Positions 45,743 through 53,689 of a stretch of DNA of 64,000 bases are shown here, in pieces; within the stretch, counting starts at the first letter, position 1; the number at the start of each line of letters is the position of its first letter. The position numbers were made by a program, and so were the translations under genes. This DNA comes from Sphingomonas chungangi (GTDB lineage: Bacteria; Pseudomonadota; Alphaproteobacteria; Sphingomonadales; Sphingomonadaceae), in assembly GCF_013778325.1 (NCBI RefSeq), contig NZ_JACEIB010000004.1:590-64589 (forward strand). The letters run 5' to 3'. Below the pieces are notes generated by a model that saw only the letters and a list, made by a program, of their open reading frames with translations, did not search any database and was not told where the DNA came from.

Positions 45743-47188
45743 ATGGTGGCCATGCCGGAGGGTAAGGATGGGCAGGAGCCGAACCTGGTGCCCGCCCCGG
45801 TACCCGCCGAACCCGCAGACGACGGGAGGGGCTACCTCTTTCTCGGCTTCTCGATCATCGGCGCAGGATTGCTGGTGGTGGCAGCGATCGTTCTGCACCT
45901 ACTTGCCCACCTTTCCCTGCACGACGCCATCGCGGCGGGTACGTCTGCGTCCGATCCGGTTGGCGCGGATGTCGTGATGGACGGCCAGACGCCGAACATG
46001 CTCACCGCCTCCGCGCAGGGCATGGCGCTCATCGGCGGAGGGGGCGGGACGGCCCGCTCGCCGGATCAGCCTGGCGGTCCGGTGCGGCTGTCGCCCTATC
46101 ATCACTGGATGCTGTTCGCCGATGCCCGTGGCGGCGTGGCGGCCGTCCGGCCGGGGCCACGCACATTGTCCTACGGCTGGGTCGATCCGGTACTCGCCAA
46201 CTGGCGTCGCCTTGCCTGGGCGCCTCTCTTCCGGCCCAGCGCGAACCGGGCGCTCGGCATCGTGGCGCAGGTCGAAGCGCTCGATCTGCCGGCGGCCAGC
46301 CGCCCGCGCCTCATCGGCCGGGGCCGCGCGTGCAGCGATTGCCCCGAAATGGTGGAGGTCGCGGGCGGCTGGACATTCGATGGCGCACGCCTGTGGCAAT
46401 CAGGCTGGCACTGGAACGACATGCGCCGCCTGGCACGCATCGACGATCTCGCGATCGGCGCCAAGCCGGTGGCGAGCAGCGTCTGGGGTCAGTGCCAGAA
46501 GGATGGTCAATGTGTCGGCCAGCCGACCTCAGGAGATGACGGCAGCCTCCTGATCAAGGATCCCGCGCTCGTAAAGCCGCTGCTGGTGTGGCTGAGCAGC
46601 CGGACCGGCCGTAAGATATGGATTGCGAGCCGGGCCGAATCGACCCTGATCGCACCCGATAACGCCGTACCGAGCGAGGGGGAATGGGTCTGTGCGAACC
46701 GCGATGCGCAGGCAGATAGTCGATCCTGCTCGATCCGGCGGGGCGCGCGTGGGGCGGATGCGCAGGCTGCAGCGGCGTTTCGAATTGTCGCGGGCGGTCC
46801 GGTCCAGACTGCCCAGTCCCGGCCCCTGGTCCCGCCGACGCCCGAGCCGGATGCCGCCGCATCCGGTCCGGCGCCGCGTGTCTATCTCCATATCGCGGCC
46901 GAGGCACAGCGTCTGGCGGCTCAGGCGGTCGCAGCGAAGATCGCCGGATTGCCGCTGAACGGGCAGAAGATCGTCGTGCCGGGCATCCAGTTCAGGCCAA
47001 ATTCACCGCAGATCTCGCAGTTGCGCTGTTTCACGGCCTCCGATTGCGCGCTGGCGCCGTCGCTGCTGGCCGAGATCGGCAAGGCGACGGGTATTACCTT
47101 CGATCTCAGCGACCAGTCGGGCCGCTATGCGGACGCGAAGATCCGACCACTGCACTACGAAATCTGGTTCGGCTCGGGCGGAGCCTAG
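45743..47188 (+). CDS. Membrane-anchored formylglycine-generating-enzyme-like (SUMF1) protein
   Basis: A 481-residue protein with one membrane helix at 31-53 and a long periplasmic part. CSDCPEMVEVAGGWTFDG matches the usual opening of SUMF1/FGE domains (CPEMV-x-V-x-GG). Later LVWLSSRTGRKIWIASRAEST and AFRIVAGG fit the FGE core in degenerate form. Most metal and active-site positions are not recognisable, so it is probably a binding module. The last 100 residues (VYLHIAAEAQR, QISQLRCFTASDCALA, IRPLHYEIWF) resemble a LytR-C/SPOR-like domain. ATG 45743 with GGAGGG upstream is preferred; 45683 is in frame. Divergent from the TIR-moxR-vWA operon. Confidence 0.72.
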   Translation: MVAMPEGKDGQEPNLVPAPVPAEPADDGRGYLFLGFSIIGAGLLVVAAIVLHLLAHLSLHDAIAAGTSASDPVGADVVMDGQTPNMLTASAQGMALIGGGGGTARSPDQPGGPVRLSPYHHWMLFADARGGVAAVRPGPRTLSYGWVDPVLANWRRLAWAPLFRPSANRALGIVAQVEALDLPAASRPRLIGRGRACSDCPEMVEVAGGWTFDGARLWQSGWHWNDMRRLARIDDLAIGAKPVASSVWGQCQKDGQCVGQPTSGDDGSLLIKDPALVKPLLVWLSSRTGRKIWIASRAESTLIAPDNAVPSEGEWVCANRDAQADSRSCSIRRGARGADAQAAAAFRIVAGGPVQTAQSRPLVPPTPEPDAAASGPAPRVYLHIAAEAQRLAAQAVAAKIAGLPLNGQKIVVPGIQFRPNSPQISQLRCFTASDCALAPSLLAEIGKATGITFDLSDQSGRYADAKIRPLHYEIWFGSGGA

Positions 47189-47201
47189 CGTTCGGCGCCG
47201 A

Positions 47202-47831
47202 TCAGGGTTCCGCGCCACGCAGGAGATCGTCGATCGCGGCGAGGCAGGCGGCGGCGATTGCCCCTCGCCGGTAGGCGGCCTCGACAGCCGGCCTGAAATC
47301 CTCCGGCACGGCGTCGCGCATCCCGCCAGGCATGCCCGGTTCGAGTTCCGCAGCGGCATCGGACGGTTGCCAATTCGACCATTGGCCGTCCTTGAATTGC
47401 ATGGCCCATGGGCCGGCGTCACCGGAAAGGATCATGCCAGGATGGGCGTCGTTCGCACCGAGGAGTCTGTTCAGATCGGCAGGCTTAGCCGGACCAATCG
47501 CCGGCACCACGACGGCTTCGGTCAGGCTTCCCAGTTGCAGGAGCCCTGCGACCGGATCGTCTCCGTCACCCCCCCGCAGCACCTGACCGAACGTGTCCCG
47601 ATCCGGAATGATCGGCAGCAATATCAGGCTCGCATAGGCGACGACAGCATCCGCCTCGTCACTCCACGCGCCACCATAACGGGCCAAACCCACAGCAAGC
47701 GCGGTGGAGGCGTCGGACACGAGCACCACGCCCTTGCCCCGCCGCGACAGCGCCTCGACGATCAGGCCGGCCAGTTCGACGGCATCGGCCGGATCGTCGG
47801 TCGTGGGCTCGATCAGCAGGGCGATGCTCAT
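47202..47831 (-). CDS. Unknown alpha/beta protein coupled to a TIR gene
   Basis: A 209-residue protein that I do not recognise. MSIALLIEPTTDDPADAVELAGLIVEALSRRGKGVVLVSD (read in parts) and VVAYASLILLPIIPDRDTFGQV suggest a Rossmann- or TIR-like alternation of strands and helices, somewhat like the N-terminal half of its upstream neighbour. No catalytic motif is evident. The start overlaps the TIR-protein stop by four bases (ATGA), so the two proteins are made together and may form a complex. It converges on the FGE-like gene with a 13-bp gap. Confidence 0.6.
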   Translation of the reverse strand: MSIALLIEPTTDDPADAVELAGLIVEALSRRGKGVVLVSDASTALAVGLARYGGAWSDEADAVVAYASLILLPIIPDRDTFGQVLRGGDGDDPVAGLLQLGSLTEAVVVPAIGPAKPADLNRLLGANDAHPGMILSGDAGPWAMQFKDGQWSNWQPSDAAAELEPGMPGGMRDAVPEDFRPAVEAAYRRGAIAAACLAAIDDLLRGAEP

Positions 47832-49087
47832 GGCGCTGTCCCGGCGGCAAGATTGGCCAGCATGACAGGCAAGTCCCCTGGTTGACGAAGCTTGAGATTT
47901 GCCTTGCCGGCAAGCCACGCCAGGTCGCGGCGGCGATCAACGTTCATGTAGCGATGCTGGCCGAGCAATATCCGATGGCGGTGATGCGGCGCCGCTTCGT
48001 CGAGCATACGGGCCTCGCTCGCCGCGCCGGGCCGCCCTGTCGCCAGCAGCGCGGTGTCCGGCCTGAGTCCGAGAACCCCCGATTTTAGCTTGCTCGTGGT
48101 AAGGCCGTGATACCGCAGGGAAATCAGCCGGTCGACCAGCGCGCGATATTCAGCGGCACGGACCATCGCCGCGATATTGTAGCGTTTCGTCACGAAATCG
48201 GCCGCCACATCCAGATCGGCCGGACTCAACGAGCCGTTGGGCAGCAATGGAGGCAAAGCGTGGCGATCATGCGCCCGTATGCCCGGGCTCTGAGGTGCCT
48301 GAGGAATGGTCAGGGCAATCCGGCCGATCCGGCAATGCGCGGCGAGTGCGATCTCCCACTGCGTCCAGCGCGATCGAGGGAGGCCGGCGCTCTCGATGAG
48401 GAGCATGGCGCCGGCATCGGTCAGCGCCTCGGCGATCTCTTCGGGAAAGCGTGTGCCCGGCTGCGCCGAAAAGCGATCGACATAGAGACGGAAACCGCGC
48501 CGGGTCAGGACATCGGCGAGATCGTCGACCAGCGCCTGCGCGTCGGACCGCACGTAGCTCAGGAACAGCGGCCGATCCCGAGCGATGCCGGCTGCACGCA
48601 GGATGTTCGCCGCGACGACGGCATCGTCGCCTGCGTGGCGCAGGATCTGCCAGTTGTCTGGAATCCCCTTGGCCGGCGCGCCGGGCGGGAGGAGCGGCAC
48701 GATCGCATAGTCGCCGCCTCTTGCCGCCAAACGCTGCGCATATCGTTTGAGGCCGGTCGTGAGGCCCGTCGACGTGCCGACCAGAACTACAAGGTGCTGG
48801 CAGGCCGGATCGGACCATGTGGCACAATTCAGGCCACCGGGGCCGTTGCATGGCGTGGAAGATGTTCCCGGCAAGTCGGCGAGCGCTTTATCCAGTTCCG
48901 GCGACAACGCATGGAGAACCGGCATCGTCGCGTTCTCGCCAACCAGCAGAATCTGGGTGGATCGCGGAAGCGCGGGAATCCCATAGCGCGTGCAGCTCGT
49001 CGCAGAGGAAGAGATATCAATATGTTGCAGAGCGATATCGGCCACGTCGAAATCCTCGCGGATGATTCGTGCTGTTCGAATCTGCAC
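47828..49087 (-). CDS. TIR-domain protein, 419 residues
   Basis: The TIR domain lies in the middle, about 172-250: RPLFLSYVRSDAQALVDDLADVL, FRLYVDRFSAQPGTRFPEEIAEAL and SRWTQWEIALAAH, where Glu245 is in the position of the catalytic glutamate of bacterial NAD-cleaving TIRs. The 170 residues before it alternate strands and helices (TQILLVGENATMPVLHAL, HLVVLVGTSTGLTTGLKRYA). The last 130 residues (NIAAMVRAAEYRALVDRLISLRYHGL) are helical. The start is a GTG at 49087. It leads a two-gene operon. Possible NADase effector, or a sensor whose TIR associates with the other TIR protein. Confidence 0.82.
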   Translation of the reverse strand: MQIRTARIIREDFDVADIALQHIDISSSATSCTRYGIPALPRSTQILLVGENATMPVLHALSPELDKALADLPGTSSTPCNGPGGLNCATWSDPACQHLVVLVGTSTGLTTGLKRYAQRLAARGGDYAIVPLLPPGAPAKGIPDNWQILRHAGDDAVVAANILRAAGIARDRPLFLSYVRSDAQALVDDLADVLTRRGFRLYVDRFSAQPGTRFPEEIAEALTDAGAMLLIESAGLPRSRWTQWEIALAAHCRIGRIALTIPQAPQSPGIRAHDRHALPPLLPNGSLSPADLDVAADFVTKRYNIAAMVRAAEYRALVDRLISLRYHGLTTSKLKSGVLGLRPDTALLATGRPGAASEARMLDEAAPHHRHRILLGQHRYMNVDRRRDLAWLAGKANLKLRQPGDLPVMLANLAAGTAP

Positions 49088-49254
49088 TTAGGATATCATG
49101 TTAATCCGATCCGCACACGACCCGAAATTCAAATAGAGATCCTTCATCGTAGAAGATCGGTCTTGAAATCGGAAGAGATATGACGATACATTGCCGCCGT
49201 TTTGTTGGCCGAATTTTCAAGAGTTTCTGGGTAACCGATAAAGGAGACAGCGCG

Positions 49255-50526
49255 ATGCCTGAGGGCGCCGAGAAGATCTGCTTCGTCGTGATGGGGTTCG
49301 GCCGCAAGACCGACTATGAATCCGGGCGGACGCTGGATCTCGACGCCACCTACGAGGCGATCATCGAGCCAGCCGTGCTATCCCACGGCATGCGATGCAT
49401 CCGGGCCGACGAGGTCATGCATTCGGGCGTGATAGATCTGCCCATGTACGAGATGCTGTACCATGCCGACCTCGTCATCGCCGACATCTCGACCGGCAAC
49501 GTAAACGCCATCTACGAGTTGGGGGTTCGCCATGCACTGAAGCCGCGTGCGACGATCATCATGAGCGAGGACAAGGGCCGGGTCTATTTTGATCTCAACC
49601 ATATCAACACACTCAAATATCGCCATCTCGGCGACGATATCGGCGTCAGGGATGCCAGGACCGCCGAAGCGGCGCTTTCGGCCTTGATCGGGAAGGTTCT
49701 GGCCGGCATGGCGACCGACAGCCCGGTTTATACCTTCCTGCCGAAGCTGACGCAGCCGTCTCTCAGCGCTGCGCAGCTGGATAAGCTGGTCGAAAGAGCC
49801 GAGATGGCGCAGGACGAGCGCATGAGTCTCATGCGAAAAGGCGAAAGCGCCATCGAAGCGAACCGTTTCGAAGAGGCAAAAGCGGCATTCGCCCGTGCTA
49901 TCGACCTCAAGGCCGGTGAGCCCGGGGCGATCGTCGAGCCCTATTTGATCCAGCGGCTCGCGCTCGCCACGTACAAGTCGCAGGAGCCGGACAGTATAGA
50001 AGCGCTGGTCGCAGCGAGGAAAATCCTGCTGCAACTCGATCCCGAAACCTCCAATGATCCCGAAACGACCGGCCTGATGGGAGCGATCTGCAAGCGATTG
50101 TGGCGTCTCACCGGGGAGCGTCGGCAGATCGACCTCGCGATCAGATATTACGGTCGCGGCTTCACGATCAGGAACGACTATTATAACGGCGAGAATCTCG
50201 CTTTGTGTTACGAGCTTCGCGCTCCCGGACAGACTGATCCGGACGAGGCGCGGTTCGACCTGATGAGCGCCGTGAAGGTACGCAGCGCGGTGATCGACAT
50301 CGCCGAAGATCTCGTCCGGTCCTCGACGTTCGAAGAGCGATCCGACCGCAAGTGGATCTTTGCAACGCTGGCGAACTGCTATTTCGCGATCGGCCAGATC
50401 GCAAAGGCCGGCGACTACGAGGAAAGGTTCCTGGCGTTCGGTCCGCCTCGATGGGAGTACGAAAGCTTCATGGCCGGCAAACAGGCGGTCATCGCGATCC
50501 ATGGGATCGACGGCGTGCTGATTTAG
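49255..50526 (+). CDS. Rossmann-TPR protein resembling the N-terminal half of ASK-type kinases (TRAFs-binding / DUF4071-like)
   Basis: A 423-residue soluble protein. Residues about 7-105 (KICFVVMGFGRKTDYESGR, IRADEVMHSGVIDLPMYEML, ADLVIADISTGNVNAIYELG) form a deoxyribosyltransferase/TIR-like Rossmann domain; the glutamate in YELGVRHAL is a likely functional residue. Helical repeats follow (ESAIEANRFEEAKAAFARAIDLK, AICKRLWRLTGERRQIDLAIRYYGRGF). This is the bacterial DUF4071/TRAFs-binding type, related in architecture to the N-terminus of animal ASK kinases. ATG 49255 with AGGAGA is preferred; 49180 is in frame. Divergent from the TIR operon, it closes the conflict island. Confidence 0.8.
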   Translation: MPEGAEKICFVVMGFGRKTDYESGRTLDLDATYEAIIEPAVLSHGMRCIRADEVMHSGVIDLPMYEMLYHADLVIADISTGNVNAIYELGVRHALKPRATIIMSEDKGRVYFDLNHINTLKYRHLGDDIGVRDARTAEAALSALIGKVLAGMATDSPVYTFLPKLTQPSLSAAQLDKLVERAEMAQDERMSLMRKGESAIEANRFEEAKAAFARAIDLKAGEPGAIVEPYLIQRLALATYKSQEPDSIEALVAARKILLQLDPETSNDPETTGLMGAICKRLWRLTGERRQIDLAIRYYGRGFTIRNDYYNGENLALCYELRAPGQTDPDEARFDLMSAVKVRSAVIDIAEDLVRSSTFEERSDRKWIFATLANCYFAIGQIAKAGDYEERFLAFGPPRWEYESFMAGKQAVIAIHGIDGVLI

Positions 50527-51023
50527 CACGAACAAGGCATCATGATCGATGTGCTTGCACGATTCAGCCTTCGAAGGACGGTTGGCGAATTTCGCTGACT
50601 GGTCACGGAGTTGCCGTTGGGCTCGCAAGCATGCGTCCATGGCCTGGCGCCAGAAGATCCACTATTCGGAAGAGGGCAGAAACTGGCGCAATTCTGCAGG
50701 CAAATTGCAGCCAAAGCAAATCGAAAATCCGAAGGTGAAAGGGTGTGCGGTCTCGTAAAGTTGATCAAACTGTCTTGGCATCTCGTTGAGGGGCGGCCTG
50801 CGACGGTGAGCATTCGCGCTGAACCAAAATGCGTCCCGGCCTGGCTCGCGAGCTACCGCTATCCTCGATAGCTTCCTGGAAACCGTCAGTCTCCAAACGG
50901 CCAAGAGCTGTCTTAGATCGTGCGAGCGGCGAGCCGGGTTTGCGCTTTTCTCCCACGCAAAGAGACCGTCAATGTATTTGAGATTGATCGCCCCCTGCGT
51001 AACAAGAGGAGGCGAATATCGCA
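50527..51023. other. Intergenic region before the second integrase remnant
   Basis: About 500 bp without a recognisable gene. I searched for a tRNA gene, the usual attachment site of P4-type integrases, and did not see one. Short frames have no family pattern. GAGGAGG at about 51006 probably served as ribosome-binding site of the integrase. Confidence 0.45.
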
Positions 51024-52293
51024 TTGACGGCAATACAGGTGCGCCAGGCTGAAGCGCGAGAGCGTGGCTACAAGCTAGCGGATCAACTCGGGCTCTATCT
51101 CTATGTTACCCCAGCAGGCTCAAAATCTTGGCGTTTCAAATATCGATACGCGGGGCGGGAAGGGGGCTCCGGTTCGGCCTTTTCCCAGACGTCGGGATCA
51201 AGGAAGCACGCAGCAAGCGCGATAAGGCCCGCGTCATGCTGCAGTCCGGCATCAACCCGGTTCGGGATCAGGTACAGAATGGCAATCGCCGCTCCCAATC
51301 GTGCCGCGTACGTTCGAAGCTTTAGCTCGGGAGTGGCTTTCGGATCACCAGGCGCTCTGGTCGCCTGCCAATGCAGTTCGGGCAAGAAGCCGGCTCGAGA
51401 AGCACGTTTTTCCGTTCATTGGCCGAAGGGCCGTTGGAAATGTCGACGGTCAGGCGGTTCTGAACTTGCTGCGAAGCATCGAGGCGCGCGGGTCTATCGA
51501 AACGGCTAAGCGGGTTCGGGGATATATCCTGGCAATCCTGAAACGGGGACATGCCAAGGCAATTATCCCGCTTGAGCCAGTGCTCTCCGTTCAATATCTG
51601 GTATCAGCGCTGAAACCCACACCGTCGGTAACTCGGCAGCCCGCAATGACCAGGGTCCGCGATCTGTTAGAGCTTCAACAGGCCGCCGATCAGTCCACCG
51701 CCAGCAATATGATCAAGCTCGCTTCGAGGTTGCTGTCTCTGACGGTGGTGCGTGTGGGAGCTCTTTGCATGGCGAGATGGTCGGATTTCGAGGGGATCGA
51801 TTGGGGGCGATGCACGAATCCCAACCTCAATCCGATTTGGCGGATTCCGGCATCGGGCATGAATCGTCAGCGTAGGAACAAGGAGAATCCTGAGTTTGAC
51901 CACCTCGTCCCTCTGTCCCGACAGGCGATCGAGACGTTGCGTGCCGTTCGGCGTCTCACCGGTGATTTCGAGTTTGTGTTCACCAGTCGACGTTCGTGTC
52001 GTGCGCCGATGACGGATGCGGCTCTCAGCTCGCTATACAAAAGAATAAAGGCCGGTCGATATCAGAACCGCATGGTCCCGCGTGGATGGCGATCGGCATT
52101 CCCGACTATTCTGAATGAACGCGCCGCTCTGGAGGGACGCGAAGGGGATCGCTTATCGATCGATATGGCTTTAGGCCATCTGCCAATTGGCTTATCGGCC
52201 TCAGAATGGACCTATAATCGTGCTAAATATACGAGACCGCGCGCCCCTCTCTTTCAAGCTTGGGCCGACCTGATAAGCGAAGGATGTCCGTGA
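51024..52293 (+). pseudogene. P4-type tyrosine integrase, broken by two frameshifts
   Basis: Three frames in series make one integrase: ARERGYKLADQLGLYLYVTPAGSKSWRFKYRYAG (read in parts), then LRFGLFPDVGIKEARSKRDKARVML, then RTFEALAREWLSDHQALW onward. The breaks lie near 51160 (beside a GGGGG run) and near 51290-51305. The catalytic domain has the first arginine (VRVGALCMARW) and the terminal YNRAKY, but box II reads PRGWR where HGxR is expected, so the histidine is lost. It is therefore probably inactive even without the frameshifts. Together with the remnant at 36043 it brackets the conflict island. Confidence 0.8.
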
Positions 52294-53091
52294 TAAGACG
52301 GAAAATATGCAAAAATAATTGATGATAGGGTGGCTTGGGTGCGACTTTCTGGCATCGCAACCGAACTGCCTTATCATATATTCTCACGGATTCTTGGAAA
52401 AATATTGGAGTATTTACTGGGGTATCGTGAATAAAAATTTTAAAATATTTTTGCAAATCAACAAATTATCTCCCCTAGCTTCGGTTGCTGTCGGGCCCGC
52501 CACAGCGCAATCTCGAGGGATCATAGGCCCTCGGAAACCTTTAGTTTCCGGGGGTTTTTAATATAACGACGCGATATGCGGCGCACCCGATGGACTCTCG
52601 CCGATCGACCATGTCCGCCGCGCTTTTCTGTCCCTTGTCCCTCTGTTTGAAAAAATCACCCACTGAACGAACCAGCGTGCGCGATAGTCGCGTCCGCACC
52701 CGCGCTTCAGGAACGCTATCTCGCCAAGGCTGCAGCAACGAGTGAGGTCATCCGTGCCGCTTTGCGCGCACGCGGCGACTTCCGGCACGACCCTTATCGC
52801 TCAGGCGATGGCGGCGTGGTTCGGCGATCCGGAAATCACCCTCGACAGCCAATTTGGATCGCGTATTTCGTAGCCGGGATAGGTTGAACGAGGCGCCGTC
52901 ATGAGCCCGGTCGCGTCTGGCTCGCGGTCCAGACTGGCAGGCCTTGCAAGCCATCGATGGTTCGCAGTCAGTTTGGCGTCGATCATTCCGGGATACGAAA
53001 CGCTCCGGCTCCCGATCTATGATTCCGACGCCGCTCGCTGAAAGTGAAGACACGCATTGCCTTCGTAGGTCGCAACGGGCTGGAATCGTCA
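52294..53091. other. Intergenic region, AT-rich at its left end, with a terminator
   Basis: About 800 bp. From 52300 to 52480 the DNA is strikingly AT-rich for this window. A perfect terminator hairpin follows at 52532-52559. From 52600 to 53090 a frame reads YLAKAATSEVIRAALRARGDF, which recalls the end of a ParD-type antitoxin but has no proper start or partner, so I treat it as a relic. Nothing else was recognised. Confidence 0.5.
52532..52559 (+). terminator. Rho-independent terminator
   Basis: CGGAAAC (52532-52538), loop CTTTA, GTTTCCG (52544-52550), then GGGGTTTTT. The stem is perfect over 7 bp and is followed by a T-run. It lies 240 bp after the integrase stop in AT-rich DNA, so it may end the integrase transcript or an unannotated short RNA. 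Confidence 0.75.
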
Positions 53092-53590
53092 TGAAGTCTC
53101 GTGCCGCCGTCGCGTTCGAAGCCAAGCAGCCGCTCGAGATCGTCGAACTCGATGTTGAAGGCCCGAAGGCGGGCGAGGTGCTGGTCGAGATCATGGCGAC
53201 GGGCATCTGCCACACCGATGCCTATACGCTGGACGGCCTCGACAGCGAGGGCCTGTTCCCGAGCGTGCTGGGCCACGAAGGCGCCGGCATCGTGCGCGAG
53301 GTAGGCGCGGGCGTCACCTCGGTGAAGCCCGGCGATCACGTCATCCCGCTCTACACGCCCGAATGCCGGCAGTGCAAAAGCTGCCTGAGCGGCAAGACCA
53401 ACCTGTGCACCGCGATCCGCGCCACGCAGGGCAAGGGGCTGATGCCCGACGGCACGACGCGGTTCAGCTACAGGAGCCAGCCGATCTTCCACTACATGGG
53501 CTGCTCGACCTTTGCGAACTCCATCGCGCTGCGAGATCGCGGTGGCGAAGATCCGCGAGGACGCGCCGTTCCAGACCAGATGCACGCGGG
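53092..53590 (+). pseudogene. Truncated glutathione-dependent formaldehyde dehydrogenase (class III alcohol dehydrogenase)
   Basis: The frame starts [19 protein letters not shown] and keeps the class III alcohol dehydrogenase pattern through [38 protein letters not shown] and YMGCSTFAN, so both zinc sites are encoded. Near 53531 about two bases are missing. After that the family's [13 protein letters not shown] continues in another frame and then ends in unrelated sequence near 53575. Only about 165 of some 370 residues remain, without the NAD-binding domain. It is a relic whose break lies about 115 bp before the aldehyde dehydrogenase gene. Confidence 0.8.
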
Positions 53591-53689
53591 GACAAGCGTC
53601 CGCAGCGTCGTCGTCTTCTACCGGGTAGGATTTGCTCTTCGATCGACAACGCGACCGTTGTCCGATGGCCGAGGATTGAGAGGTGTCAA

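Noticed and set aside
50527-51023. Possible tRNA attachment site for the P4-type integrase
   Set aside because: Such integrases often sit beside a tRNA gene, but no cloverleaf arms or T-loop sequence were found here or just beyond the integrase.
52600-53050. ParD-like antitoxin (ATSEVIRAALRARGDF)
   Set aside because: Only a short C-terminal-like stretch; no ribbon-helix-helix start, no toxin gene next to it and no proper start codon.
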